Positions 44,401-57,542 of a stretch of DNA of 64,000 nt are shown here, piece after piece (within the stretch, counting starts at the first letter, position 1; each line of letters begins with the position of its first letter). This stretch comes from Erodium maritimum. Lineage: Eukaryota; Streptophyta; Magnoliopsida; Geraniales; Geraniaceae. The notes under the pieces were generated by a model that saw only the letters and a program-made list of their open reading frames with translations, did not search any database and was not told where the DNA came from. A program made the translations under genes and the position numbers. Where the stretch lies: the NCBI GenBank assembly GCA_963921825.1, contig OY997590.1, forward strand, positions 60,750,012-60,814,011, in the 5' to 3' direction.

Positions 44401-47154
44401 CCACTTAATCGTGCTTCACTGGATCACGCTAGTTACTCAAACGTCACACTCAGCGGTGCAAAACCGTCTTACCCAAAGATTCATAAATCAACTTGCAACG
44501 TCTCACCAACTCAAATAAATCCCGAGTAACAACACAAGCCGAGAACTAACTAAACACTTAAGAAAACTTAGGCAGTGGCCTAGATAACCCATACCAGAAT
44601 TTCCGTCAGCACAGGTATCCTGCCGGAACTCTCTACAAGTCGAACAAAGTCGGAACCACACACAAACGTAACTCAACAATTTCCTCCTTAGAGATCGCTA
44701 CATGGATTAATCCCAACAGAACTCAAATACTAACAAGTCAAGACCAACCACAAACAAATTACAAGGAAGTAATACCCAAAGCATTCATCAAAACAAAAGG
44801 TCTCACTAACATTGCAGGGTCTGAAACAACCACTCGTTCATCACATCTTGTGGAAAGGTGGGTGTCCCTCAAAAAAGAAATAACACACTTTAACGATATC
44901 TAGTCGAAAGGCGGCACGCTTCAAAACAAACCACAATTAAAGGCTCATGCCATACCGAGCATGGCACGCTTGTCCAATCATAGCAACATGTCGCACCGGT
45001 AGACCTTATCAAGATTCTCAACCTGATAACGGATCAACTATACATCAAGCATCACGATCCTAGATCCTGACAAAGCCATCAACACCCAACTACGATCGAT
45101 CAAAAAGTTTATCCAACCCGCGATGTTTCTCTTAACGTTGACTCTTGCTCGTATACTATCGCTCGACCAACTTATAGGTCGTTTCTCCCGAGTCATCATA
45201 ATAATGAATTCACAATAAGCATTTGAAATCTCGAGGATTTGAACGGCCTTTGGGGTACTTTGCGCGTAAATTTTCATACGCCTTTCAACCAACTTAGGAC
45301 TAGTCACTGGTCAACTCTAAATTCTCATTGTGCTCTGCATGGGCACAAAACCTGACTTACCATACGATATTTCACGCGGTGCCATCTTGTTACTGGCCCG
45401 GAAGCTCGGGGTAGCCGTAATTCGCTAACTGTTTCCAAGTCTCAACGTGAGGTGCTCTCACCTCTACGGTGTAACTTAGCGGTTACGCTAGTCTTCGCAG
45501 GACGTTGGCGTTCGTTCTTCCCTTGTCGACCGAGATACGTCTCGGTACTCGGTTCGCGTTCTCCTTATTCTTCTCCCCGGGAAATGTCGCTTGATGTCGT
45601 CGTTGTTGATCATCTTCTCCTAAATAGTGTCGCGTCGGCACCGAACGTTGATTCTTCAACTTGATGTGATCCAGCTTCCAGTGGTCTTCGTGCCTCCTTA
45701 GCGCTCTGCTCTGCTCCTTCTTGAAGTCGTGCTACATTCTTCACGGCGTTGCGCTCGAACAGGTTCTCCGTCTTCTTGGCTCTTCGGCTGACGTCTTGGT
45801 TTGGTCAACTCCGTTGACGTGCTTCTGCCTGGTCTAAGGATGTTGGCGTTGTCTCTGGTCTCAGGTTAATCATGATGTCGACTTGGTGGACTGGTAGCGA
45901 TCTAACGGCTCCTTTGGAAAGAACTTAGGGAACAACATGACGACATATGCATCGCTGGTGCACGAAAATAAGTGTGATGCACCGCACCAGATCTCGGCCA
46001 GATCTGCAGCTACGGCGACACGTGTAAGGCTCTGGCACATTGTTCTATTTTTGTTCTATTTCGTTATTTCGCTCGCTTCGACTTGTTCTGAACTCCGATC
46101 GATCTTGTTCTTGCGCAAATAATTTTATTTTTTTGAGACCTACAAAACAAGACCAATAATGAATATTTTCCGGAGTGAACAATCTTGACCCTCATGTCGA
46201 TCCAGCTACAAAAACACTGAAATACGTCGGTTTCCAATCGAATTACCAAACACATCGAGAAAACCAATTTATTCACAGTAAACCTAAATGTATGATAATA
46301 AATGGGACTAAAAGTATATTTTATCGATGAACTGTGGCACTTTAGGTGTTAAAATGCACCCGCAATAGTTACCTCTCCCTAAGGGGCATGGACCGACCAG
46401 ATGGGCCCACAATCGGACCGAAAGGGTAATCCCCTTACCCTACGACTCTTAATAACGCCTATCATGGCTCCCAACAAGGCTGTTTGGAAACCCTCGCCGA
46501 TGATTAAGAGGAGGATGGGTGTCGAAAATTCTTGATGTCCGGGTCAACGTCCACAAGCTCAAAGACCTTTTTTTAGTTATTCCTTCATGACTATTGCTCT
46601 TTTATCTTTTTATCAGGCTAGGTCCTTTACAGTTTTTGACCTGCACAATCTTTGGATCGGTTTTTGAGATGGTATTCCTCCAATATTTCTTTGACTTGAG
46701 GATCCCTTACATGTCCCTTGAAGATCGCCCTTACTCATGAGGCATACCAGATGAGTTAACATAGGCTCATTATATGATTCCTTGGCGATTGGTCATGGTG
46801 ATGGTGGATCCGAGGTGACTCCTCAACGTGGTGGGATGGGCGTCCTATGTTGCGTTGGGGACCTAGGAATTTAGATGGGGTACCTAGGGCGGTGGCAAGG
46901 CATCAGAATCTGGGACCGAAGCTGTCCTACTACATATCTAACCTAGGTTAGAAAATATTGTAACTTAAACAATCTTCGGAAATAAGGAAAGTATTATTGA
47001 TCCCTTTCCGACTCCTTCATATCCTCCCTTTCCCAATGATGGGGCACGCCTATAGGCCGAATAATTTGGCAAGATTGTATCTTGGACATCCGAAGATCCT
47101 CATCTCGGTGAATCTGAGCCTCGTGGAGGTGGAGCCACGTCGGACGTTGATCTG
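44401..47154. other. Unassigned, strongly decayed sequence
   Basis: The left part is probably more of the gypsy interior, but I cannot align it. The frame 45307-45038 (minus) has no known domain. A T run at 46130-46137 may mark the 3' end of a minus-strand retroposon. Rightwards, 46300-47154 is unassigned up to the copia B2 LTR. Confidence 0.35.
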
Positions 47155-48770
47155 TGTTAGTCTTGGTCCCGTAGTTCAATCATAAATGTCCAAATGTATA
47201 TATCATCATTAGCAATAAGATTAAAGCGGCTTTATATTACTTATGTGTTAGAGTAATATATCAATGTTATTTCTGATTTATGCCCACCATGCGAATAGAA
47301 CCATAGATCGAGATGGATCACACTCGATGGGTCCCTAGTCAATAAAGCTTCACTAGAAGCGGAGTTTTACGTTCTATTAGTCATTGGAATGGGATTCCGG
47401 AGTCTGATCATAAATATTATGTGGGACATGATATTGGACGACCCGCCCTGAATATGTGCCATAGATTGAGTCATGAACATATTCAGTGTCGTAGCTTGTC
47501 ATGTATCCTTAGACCTAGGAGTCTTTGTGATCACTATGCAGTCAACAACTAAGTTTGACCTGAGCCTAACTTTGTCCATAACAGGGCTTCCATAATGGCC
47601 AGGATTGGCTGGGGGACGGGCTGCATGAGTGACACGAAAGACGGCTAAGGGATTTATCCCTCATACTGAGGTATGGGAAAGATATCGGTTCTCGGCCGCT
47701 TGATCGAGAGTGACTGAAAGAATAGCAAGGCCATGCACATGATACTGGGTATCATATATTCAGTCATCTCACATATCAAGGAACAATGATTGAGAATAAT
47801 AAGGATGACGGCTCTATGCCTTATCTCAATAAGGATATCGGAGATAAAAGGATAATGAAAGGGACGACGGAAAGGTTAGAATCGATTGGTTCGATTCGTT
47901 GCCACTTATATATGATCAAGTAAAAGCGGATTTTACGTTGATCTATCGACATGCATAAACCTAAGGTCACACCGAAGGATGAAACTCATTAACACATTTA
48001 TGGATAATGTCCAAAAGAGAGTTGTCTCGGGACATGACCAAAACTGTGTTTTGGGTCATGTGCCCGTAAGTGAATAGGACATTACAGATCAAGACAAGGC
48101 TTGGAGTCTTGGGATTGATCGCGTCGGATAATGTTGGACATTTCCGGTATGGAAGGCTTGGAGGCGATGAGCACGTCACGGGACCTCGATAGGAATGGTC
48201 ATAGGCCATGTTCCTAGAGGCCCCATAAAGGCCCATGAAACCCCGGCCCACGGAACTAATTAATCAAGTCTTGATTAATTAGTAATAAGTAACCAAGACA
48301 AGGATTAAGGTGTTGGTTATTCACCACCTAACCCATCTTGTCTTGTCATACTTAGCACTATACTTGTCTTACTTCACACCATGATTCACATCTAACTTGT
48401 CCTTGATGGTTGTTGATGGTTTAAGTCATCTTTTTCCTACAACAAATCACAAGACAAGAAGAAAAACACAACTTCTCTGCCTCTCACCCTACAATTTCGG
48501 GTTTGGCATTTTTCCTCCCTGTTGTTGTGTTCTTGAGTCATCTAAAGAAGAACTACGTGGCTTTGATTCCAATGGGATACATAGGCGTCTTGGAGACTCA
48601 AGACGATCATTGTTTCTTTGGTGTTCTCTACCTTTTCTTGAACTAATTGGTAAGGAAACATCCATATTGTTTATTCTCTTGAGTATCTAATATTTGGTAG
48701 TGTTCTATGACGTGGTCTCGAGTTATTTCCGCTGCAAGTATGTATTCATACCCTTCATCGAGACCCAACA
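47155..48770 (+). repeat. 5' LTR of copia B2
   Basis: It starts TGTTAGTCTTGGTCCCG and ends CGAGACCCAACA. At 1,616 bp it has small deletions relative to the 1,676-bp B1 LTRs, for example about 30 bp near 47900. It is followed by gtggtatcagagccgtgct. Confidence 0.95.
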
Positions 48771-48783
48771 GTGGTATCAGAGC
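48771..48783 (+). other. Primer-binding site of B2
   Basis: gtggtatcagagc lies directly after the 5' LTR and is identical to the B1 PBS (initiator-Met type). Confidence 0.93.
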
Positions 48784-50306
48784 CGTGCTACCTTTGGGGT
48801 TCACAAGACGGTGTTGAAAGTTTCGATTTATGCATGTTGTTTTGCTAAATTGTTTGATAACTTGTTTCAAATTCTTGTTTATGGGTTTAAATCATGAAAA
48901 ATGAAGTTTTGAAAAGTTTATCAAATCTGGAATTTTGAAAAAAAATTGATTTTTCGGGTCTCGGGAGCAGGACTCCCAGGGAGCCGAAACCGGGACCGAA
49001 CGGGGCTCTGTTGGATGGAGTTAGGCTAAGCATGACCATTAGATGGTCAATATGCCGAGCTAAACCGTTTTTTAGTCATGAAGAGTTTGGAACCGTCTTG
49101 ACGAACTCTAAAATGAAATGTTCAAAAGTTTTAATTTTGAACGGTTTCGATAAACCGAGCATCAAAAAATTTCGAAATTGGGAAATTAACTAAAACCGGA
49201 AAATCACACGATGTTTGATAACATGTTTGTTTGATAACATGATGTGTGATGTGATGTTGGCATGGGGTACATAATAGGCCCGAGTTCGATTTAATTATTT
49301 ATCGCTTTTCACGGCCTGCGAGCCGTTAGAGTTAGCGTGTAATTATTTTTTTCGGGGTGTGATCGTCGCACAACTTATATGTAATATTTATTAATTTCCG
49401 GCCTGCGAGTCGTGTATTAAATTGTAATATTTTTTCTCAAGACGAAGAAATGGCGAAAAGGTCATTTGGTGGCTTCTCGGGTATAGACATCGGCTTGGAG
49501 TATGTGGAACTCAAGAAGCTAGTGGGAGTTAGTTTAGGGGGCTATTATGTGCACATTTATCGCTTTATGCTTGGTTTAGTTTTGCATGATTAATTCTTTA
49601 TGTTTTAGAATTACATGCTTAACTTTATTTACCGAGCATATCACCTCACATGCAAAGATAAAATTGGTTTTAATCATTGTTTGTGAGCCCTTTGAATCGT
49701 CATTACATTGGATGTAGTTGACGGGTTCGAAGGAAGAATTACATTGGATGTAATTGGAGGCATCATTACACTTGGAATGTAGTTGATGTGCTCATCGCAT
49801 CTAGGATGTGCCAAAAGTTTTAAACACAACCGGACAAGTAAAAACGGGTCATGTCCGATACCTCCCAATTATCAACACCTTACTACCTCCCCGTCCTATG
49901 GGTGTCGTGCGCCTTAGCGGAGCATCCATGGGAAAGTGTGGTAGTAAGTTTGGACGACATATGTGAGTGTCATGTGCCTTAGCGGAGCACCTACATAGTG
50001 TCGGGTCATAGTTGAAAATTAGTGGACCCGACTACGATTCTCAACTAGGTTTGAGTTAGGGTATCAGATAGGGTAAGTCGTGTACACGAGTACATACCCT
50101 AGCCAAGAGTCACATTGGATGTGATTGGACGTGGTCCTACCTACATAGCTCGATGAAGTGGTGAGCCTTCGTTTAGCTTGATCGAGTGAATCAACGATCT
50201 TGGTTTTAGATTCTAAAGGTTTAGAATCAATTGGTTGGTGTTTAAACTTCATCTTCATAAAATTTATTCAGTTTACAGATTGAATTTTGTTTGTCGTGTA
50301 GATCAA
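48784..50306 (+). other. Long untranslated leader of B2
   Basis: It is collinear with the B1 leader (13208-14741 reversed), including the cttagcggagca repeats near 49914 and 49978 and the cctgcgag partial palindromes near 49315 and 49402. No sense open frame is supported. Conservation of length suggests a functional leader. Confidence 0.75.
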
Positions 50307-50600
50307 ATGGCAAGTCCTTCAGCGAACAATAGTAGTTTGTCACTAAAAACCATTCTTGATAGGATCAAGCTAAGTGGGACAAACTACTTGGACTGGGATA
50401 TAAACTTGAGGATAGTCCTCAAATTCGAGCACAAAGAATATGTCCTAGACCAGGCTATCCCTGAGGAGCCAGCTGATAATCCCACTAGCATTGTTAAGGA
50501 TACATACCAAAAGCACCTTAGTGATTCTATAGATGTGACATGTATTATGCTGGGCTGCATGGAGTTTGATCTCCAAGACCAGTTCATGGAGTACTCTAAT
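50307..50600 (+). pseudogene. B2 gag, N-terminal part
   Basis: It starts at ATG 50307 (MASPSANNSSLSLKTILDRI) and follows B1 Gag closely to DLQDQFMEYSN. The gypsy LTR insertion at 50601 then cuts it. The next residues, DPYTMMGIIKG, resume at 54217. Confidence 0.93.
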
Positions 50601-50863
50601 TGTCACGCCCCAAATCCGGTTCTTGCCCGAACTCGAGACGTGACTTAAGAAAAGCAGTTTTAACCATAATATACCATTAATAAAACCATAAAAAAAAATC
50701 CTCCAAAGTAGTTCTCAAACCAAAATCCCTTAACTAGGGCTTATAAAAAAACATAATAACTACTCAACAAGGGTTTATAACAGAAAGTACGACCAACGTC
50801 TCTAAGCACCCGGACCCCAGAAGCTCCCGAGCCTCGAATCCACTAGTCATCACGCAATCCTGT

Positions 50864-50901
50864 AAAACAGCCATAAACAAATAGGGGTGAGCTTACGCTC
50901 A
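50864..50901 (-). promoter_or_regulatory. Conserved palindrome and CAG site in solo LTR
   Basis: On the minus strand TGAGCGTAAGCTCA (50901-50888) is followed by cccctatttg and then ggctgttttacag|g. It is identical in layout to the copies at 28047 and 41270. Confidence 0.5.
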
Positions 50902-51387
50902 GTAGGGAAAATGCATAACTAGGCATGCCTCTAGTTTAACAAGTAGGGTTTCTCCGATTTAGTTCAAATCTCAAAATACGAGGAAATGTGAATACATTGA
51001 AATGTGGGAGTAAACCAAGTGTTCAAAGATTTAAAGGAGTCAATCAACACTCACAGGGAAATAAAGAAATCAATGCATTTCTTAAATAATCAAAGAGGGA
51101 TAAAGCGTTCGATAAATGCCATGGGACATGAAGTCACCACCCTCCGATCCACAATACTCATTGATTGAGGCACATACATCGGGTCACCGGTAACAACCCC
51201 TGAGAGCGCTTATCGTCGTAATTCCCAGAAACGTCTCCAAAGGACCATATGTCATAGGGAACCAAGGTGATGCTCCCGCAGGACGCATACACTCGGGTGA
51301 AATAACAAGTAATCAATCCCCGCAGGGTAAACCGTCCAATTGCCCCGCAGGGTCCAGTAATCAATGCCCCGCAGAGTCCAATCCACC

Positions 51388-52216
51388 GGCTATGATACTA
51401 CCCCACACCGGCACTTCCTTCAACGATGTGGGTACCATGCCGGATAACCAATAACCATCGGCTATGATACTACCCCACATTGGAATCCTCAACGATGTGG
51501 GTACCATACCGGATACCGACTATGATACTACCCCACATCGGAATCCTCAACGATGTGGGTACCATACCGGATAACCAATAATCATCGGCTATGATACTAC
51601 CCCACATCGGAATCCTCAACAATATGGGTACCATACCGGATACCGATTATGATACTACCCCACATCAGAATCCTCAACGATGTGGGTACCATACCGGATA
51701 ACCAATAACCATCGGCTATGATACTACCCCACATCGGAATCCTCAACGATGTGGGTACCATACCGGATACCGACTATGATACTACCCCACATCAGAATCC
51801 TCAACGATGTGGGTACCATACCGGATAACCAATAACCATTGGCTATGATACTACCCCACATCGGAATCCTCAACGATGTGGGTACCATACCGGATACCGA
51901 CTATGATACTACCCCACATCGGAATCCTCAACGATATGGGTACCATACCTGATAACCAATAACCATCGGCTATGATACTACCCCACATCGGAATCCTCAA
52001 CGATGTGGGTACCATACCAGATACCGACTATGATACTACCCCACATCGGAATCCTCAACGATGTGGGTACCATACCGGATAACCAATAACCATCGGCTAT
52101 GATACTACCCCACATCGGAATCCTCAACGATGTGGGTACCATACCGGATCACCAATAATCATTCCCATAAACCATCCCCACACCGGAATCCTCAACGGTG
52201 TGGGTACAATAACCGG
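51388..52216 (-). repeat. Alternating 58/69-bp higher-order minisatellite
   Basis: The start string tatgatactacccc occurs at 51391, 51463, 51521, 51590 and 51648 and continues to about 52160, with spacings 72, 58, 69, 58 and onward alternation of short and long units. The long unit has accaataaccatc added after ggata; the short one has ccga. The repeating unit is therefore about 127 bp, present about six times. Each unit also holds the inverted pair ccccacat / atgtggg. Confidence 0.93.
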
Positions 52217-54210
52217 TATCCCGCAGGATCTATCAAACAATGGTTCAATAACCAATCATAGAAATACACACGTTCATCAATACACACCACACGGGATTCA
52301 TACCCATAATTACACTTACCATCACTTACCACTTGCTCTCCACCGGTCAATCGATCACCTGATCGTGCCTCCTTGGCACAACCAGTCAAACTCGATCAAC
52401 CATTCAATCATTCAAGCATTCAAGTTCAAATACACAATTAAGCAGCCAAGCATTCATATTATGTCAAACGAATTATCTAGTTGCATTAGACTCTTAACTT
52501 AACCAAATTAGGCAATCAAGCATATGAACCTAACACAACAACTAATCCGAGAGCTCATCACGGGCTCTCTACCAGTAAATTAATTCCCAAGTATTGAAAG
52601 CGAGTTACACTAGTGATTCACATCCTAAGCATGCTTACTAGACACGTCTGTTTATTAGTAAATGAAAGACATTTATTCTAGTTATTCGTATCCTATATGC
52701 AAGTCTAGGACCTTTCCGATTTTATTAACCTAATAGGCATACGAGTATTGAAAAACTCGAGGAGTTAGGACTTTCCCTACCTGGTGGTCGTCCTCTAATA
52801 ACACTCTGCTGTAAAGTCGATTAGTCTCTCCTCCGTTCTTCACACGGGTTCCGGAGTAGTCTTCGTCTTCTCTGGCGAAGTCCAAGCCGGTGTCTGGGTT
52901 TACAACAGTTCAAACTTACGATCAGGTCAAGAACGGTCCAAAGTAAATTCAATATGTTTCCCTTTAAACTCGAGCGGGTCAAAAGTGGGATTAACCGACG
53001 AGTCGGGTTCGAGCAACCGAGCCCCGACCCCAGAACCCGATACACATTTCCTAAGGTACGGATCCCGAGGTGTCTGATTCGGCGTTCCCGTTTTCAGTCC
53101 CGTTCTAAGTCTGATTTAATAGTTCCGTTTAATCGTTTGGTTCCAACTCGTTTTAAAGTTGTTCCACATTTCCCAAAACTTCAACAAATCTGTTCACAAT
53201 TCCAAAAAAAAACATTCTCTTCGAATCAACCCGTTTTTATTTCAAATAAAATTTCCCTTTAAATTTCAAATCCGCTTTTGCAACCCTAAATTGATTTAAC
53301 CTCGGATTAGGTTTCAATTCAACTCATTTTGTTTCACAAAGTTCCAGTTTTCAAATCCAAAACAAATTTAATTTCAACAAGGTTCAGATCCACACGAATA
53401 CTTGCTTCCACAGTACATAGATCCAGATTCGCACGAAAGAAAACAAGGGAAGAGGAAAGGGGGGTTTTCGGGTTTGAGTCCGGCCGGCTACCGGTGTGAC
53501 AGTACCCGACGAGCCCTCGCGGTGATAGAGGTTCTCACCATAGTAGAAATACGGCGGCGGCGACAGGCACGGCGAGGTCTCGCTCGCCTCAGATTTGGAC
53601 GGACTCGATAGTCTCGTCCCGGATCCGCTGCACGCGCCGGCGAGATCTTTAACTCTGGTCGTGAATTGCGACGGAGGGGGCGAGCTCGACGCGGGCTTAT
53701 TGATGGCGGGGCGTAAACGACTCGGCTAGGAAAGCGCCGTCGAATAAGGAGATGAGGGAAAAGGCTCGGCGAGTCATTACCGGCGTGGGGAGAGGGAAGT
53801 GGCTCTGGTCGTGAGAGGAGATGAAGATGAAGGAGAGGGACGACGGCGGGTTTAACTGGTCGGAGAGGGAAGGGAGACCACGGTGGCGATCTGGTTTCGT
53901 GGGAGAGGGGGGGAGAGACAGTATGAGGAGAGAAGGAGGAAGACGGCACGCAAGGGGGAAAATGACGCGAACCCTTGAATTTGGGGGTTAAATAGAGGGC
54001 CGGTTACACTTGGGCCTTAGGCGGCGGTTTTGGGCCTCTCGGCCCAACTGCCTGATCAACTGATCCAGGCCTGGCATGGCTTGGGCGGGTCAGGCCCGAC
54101 CCGGTCTGGCCCCAAAACCTTTTTTTTTCTCTTTTTGTTTGCTGATTGCAAATTCCTACCCCGCTGTTTCCAATTCAAAATAATACTCTTTCAAAAAGTC
54201 GGGTTTTACA

Positions 54211-54792
54211 CTAATGACCCCTATACTATGATGGGGATCATAAAGGGTATGTTCAAGGAAAGGGCACGTATCGTGAGGTACAATTTCCTTAATGAACTTC
54301 TCTCCTGCAAAATGTCAGCAGGAATCTCTGTGGGTCCTCATGTTCTAAAGATGAAGGGGAATCTCGAACATCTTAATCGACGAGATGGCAGCGGATGTGG
54401 TTCCGCGTTCCCTTCCTCGTTCATATGCTACGTTCCTCATGAACTATCATATGCACGATATGGACAAGACCATTTCAGAGTTGCATGGAATGTTGGTAAC
54501 TGCTGAAAAGAACATCAAGGATCAGGGATCCAAAGATGTTCTGATGGTCAGGCAGGGAAACAGTTTCAAGAATAAGGGAACTGTTATTGGTAAGGGCAAG
54601 GCCCCTATGCACTTGGCAGGAAAGATGAGGCATCTGAAGCGTCCTAACCCTCCTAGGACTGGGGAGTCCTCAAGGAAGGGGAAGGAGGTCGATAATGTCT
54701 GCTTCTACTGTCAGCAGCCTGGTCACTGGAAGAAAGATTGCAGGAAGTTTCTGGATGATCTTAAGAATGGCGGTGGGACTGCGCCTTCATAG
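54211..54792 (+). pseudogene. B2 gag, C-terminal part
   Basis: It resumes with NDPYTMMGIIKGMFKERARI. After HLEHLNR-equivalent sequence, about 20 bases present in B1 (coding LGLKIEN) are missing near 54380, shifting the frame to MAADVVPRSLPRSYATF. The zinc knuckle CFYCQQPGHWKKDC is intact. A stop at 54790-54792 lies where B1 continues into PSSGIFFIEL. Confidence 0.92.
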
Positions 54793-55528
54793 GTATATTT
54801 TTTTATAGAGCTAAATCTCACTACTTCTAAAGATTCATGGGTATTGGATACCGGGGCTGAATCTCACATTTGTACTAATGTGCAGTGGCTGGAAGGTAGG
54901 AGAAGCTTGAAGAAGAACGAGGTGGACCTCAGAGTGGGCAGCAAGACTAGAGTTGTGGCGACTATTGTAGGATCCATAAGTCTTCTTTTGCCAAGTGGTC
55001 TAGTTTTTGTTTTGAACAATGTATATTGCGTACTTACTTTCAATAGGAATATTGTATCTATTTCTTTGTTGGACAAGGAAGGATACAATTTTGATGTTGG
55101 AAATGGTATTTTCAATATTTTAGGCAATGATATATTTTATGCTAGCGCCAAAATGGTTGGAGGATTGTATATATTGGATATGGAGAGCAAAGCCTCAAGC
55201 TCTATATATAATGTAAATACCAAGAGATCTAAGTCCGGGGATTTAGACAAAACTCTGTTATGCCACTTTCGTTTAGGCCACATAAACGAGAAACGCATAT
55301 CAGCACTTCACAAGTGCAAACTTCTTAGTCCATTCGAATTTCATTCGATTGATAGATGTGAATCCTGTTTGATGGGGAAAATGACTAAAGCGCCCTTCAT
55401 CGGTCGCGGTGAGAGGGCAGGTGACTTATTGGGGCTAATACACTCAGATGTGTGTGGACCAATAAGTACACTTTCCAGTAGGGGTTTTAGCTACTTTATC
55501 ACATTTACTGACGACTTTAGTAGATATG
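54793..55528 (+). pseudogene. B2 protease and integrase N-terminal part
   Basis: It reads SWVLDTGAESHIC (protease active site) and GSISLLLPSGLVFVLNNVYC, then the pre-integrase CHFRLGHINEKRISALHKC (the first W of LWH is changed to C) and IHSDVCGPISTL. It ends at FTDDFSRY, where the gypsy LTR begins at 55529. The rest of pol lies beyond the window. Confidence 0.92.
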
Positions 55529-57332
55529 TGTAATAACCACTTCTGGTCAACGTCAGTCAAACCTGCGAAAAACAGGAAAATTTAAAAAATTTAAGACAGA
55601 CACTTAACTTAACTTAAATTGACCCCGAGGGTCATGCCGGACTTAAGTTGACCCCTTTATCGATTAAAATGAGTTACGGGGGACTCAGGGCAACTTTCTG
55701 GTCAATTTGGGAAAGATTGATTTTTCGCTGGAAAAGTCACCCGAGCGACGTTTTGGTCCATTCGAGGACCGTTTTGGACCCGAAAAGCTTAGCCGTCGTC
55801 GTAGCGGTCTTAGTTGAGCCGTTTCCTTGTGGCCCGTCAAGTTTCGTAATTTCTTGGAAAAAGTGCCCGTTCGGGGCCCGAAACGTCCGATTTTCGCGAA
55901 ACTGATTGGAAAATATCAACTAGATATTTTCCAAAAGGTGTGGGACCCACCTTGACACATGTCCTAAATGTGGTGGTGTTAGTTTTGGGGGGAAAAGGTG
56001 TGGTGGTGAGTTGTAGCCGAGAATGGGGTTTTAAAAGGGAAAAAGGTTAGTTTTTTTATTAGTTGTTAGTTGTTAGTTGTTTAAATTAGAGAGAAGAAGA
56101 GAGTTAGAGAGAGAAGAAGGTGGAGAAGAAGATAGAAGATTAAAAGCTAGGGTTTGAGAGATTATTCAACCGTTGGATCGATTCAAAGCAAGGAGAAAAC
56201 GTCTTCCCCTCGTCTTCCTCGTTGGTAAGACCTAACCCGATTCTCGTTTCGATTATTTCTCAAAAGCTAGGGTTTGGTTATAAACTATGGGTTAGGGTTG
56301 TATGGACGTTTTGGAGGTGTTAGAGACGTTTTAGAGGTGTTTGGGGGTGTAATGGCACGTTTTCCGGTGACCGGAGGCTCGGGAGGAGCTCCGGCCACCG
56401 TGGGTGGTGGCCGGCCGGCCATGAGGTGGCTGGCCGGAGCTGGCAGCAGCCACCACATGGTGGCCGAGCCCCCCCCCCCCCTCAAACCCTAGGGTCTCGG
56501 CCAAGCCTCTTGGGTGGGGCCCACGTGCTCGGTTGCTCGGGTTTTAATGTTCGGGTGGTTTAAAACGTCCCCCGGACCACTTATTCCTAATCGAATCGAA
56601 ATTTGGAATTAATTTGGAGAAGTTGTAATTAACGGGTTTTGGGAAACTTTAAACGTTAATTAATTGACTTAGAAGTCGGAATTCAATTCCGTCAAGTGCG
56701 TTGGGTTCCTTGAAATATTCTAAGACCGTAGAAACGAAAACGGGGGCTTTTGGAGCCCCGGAAGGCAATTAACCAAAACCGGGCAGATTCGCCATGTCGG
56801 GCGAATCTGGCCCTTACGGGTCCTTTATCGGAAATATCGAGTAATTGGGAAGTTTGGGAGTGTTCGGCGTTGTCGGGGTTACGTTTGGGCGTTAAGTATG
56901 TTAATTTTCGGTTTATCCGTACTAGTTTAAAAGTACTTTGAATTTGTGTTCTTTTAGATCGTGCTACGGACCGAGGCAAAGGGAAGCTCGGCGAGTGACT
57001 GAGTGTGCTTCGGGTGTTGTTGGAGCGCTTTTGGGATTATATACGAGGCAGGGAAAAGTAGCCGGATCTCGGCCCTGATTAGGGAAAGTTAATAGTAGAA
57101 TTGCATGTGACACCGGGGTGTCGTGGGTTGAGTAGAATTATTTAAATATTAGAAAAGCATGATACGGGACTGTAGCGTTTAAGAGAAAAGCATGTGACAC
57201 TTAGTAGTGTCGTAGGAACAGAGAACTTAGCGATAATTGAATTACTGGAGGCATATGACCATGCCCGGAGGTTGTTTGTGAAACTAGTGATCTTAGAATT
57301 GTTGGAGGCATCGAGTATGCCGGAGGTTGTTG

Positions 57333-57530
57333 CGTGTTATTTATTACTGAGTTTGGGTGGCCTTGAGAGCCCGTGTTATTTATTATTGAGTTTGGGTGGC
57401 CTTGAGAGCCCGTGTTATTTATTACTGAGTTTGGGTGGCCTTGAGAGCCCGTGTTATTTGTTATTGAGTTGGGTGGCCTTGAGAGCCCGTGTTATTTATT
57501 GATTGAGTTTGGGTGGCCGTGAGAGCCCGT
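57333..57530 (+). repeat. 39-bp minisatellite, 5 units
   Basis: Units start cgtgttatttattactgagt at 57333, 57372, 57411, 57450 and 57488. Because 39 is a multiple of three, the array creates a repetitive open frame (CYLLLSLGGLESP) that is not a gene. Confidence 0.93.
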
Positions 57531-57542
57531 GTATTTAAATTG

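Larger units (their letters stand above)
50601..54210 (-). repeat. Gypsy solo LTR, 3,610 bp
   Basis: It starts TGTCACGCCCCAAATCCGG and ends GGGTTTTACA, with a perfect CTAAT duplication (50596-50600 and 54211-54215) inside B2 gag. It is the longest LTR in the window because of an 830-bp minisatellite. It carries the TGAGC palindrome at 50888-50901 and, upstream on its sense strand, a GC-rich region (53400-54100). There is no internal sequence, so it is a recombination product. Confidence 0.96.
47155..55528 (+). mobile_element. Ty1/copia element B2, nested by gypsy insertions
   Basis: Same family as B1. It has a 5' LTR (47155-48770), PBS, leader, gag, PR and integrase start, all on the plus strand. 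The 5-bp left flank is ATCTG; the right flank is outside the window. A gypsy solo LTR interrupts gag, and a large gypsy element cuts integrase after DDFSRY at 55528. Stops and deletions show it is older than B1. Confidence 0.93.

Noticed and set aside
45038-45307. 89-codon minus-strand frame in the decayed region
   Set aside because: I could not relate it to gypsy pol or any known family, and no neighbouring coding signal supports it.
48771-48785. tRNA-like strings (tggtatcagagc) at 14742, 48772 and 58569
   Set aside because: These are primer-binding sites complementary to a tRNA 3' end, not tRNA genes; no cloverleaf sequence is present.
51388-52216. Regularly repeated array that superficially resembles a CRISPR
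   Set aside because: Units are head-to-tail with no unique spacers, lie in a gypsy LTR of a plant, and have no cas genes nearby.
57194-57502. 102-codon frame with repeated CYLLLSLGGLESP
   Set aside because: It is produced by a 39-bp minisatellite (13 codons per unit) in an LTR; there is no independent support for a protein.
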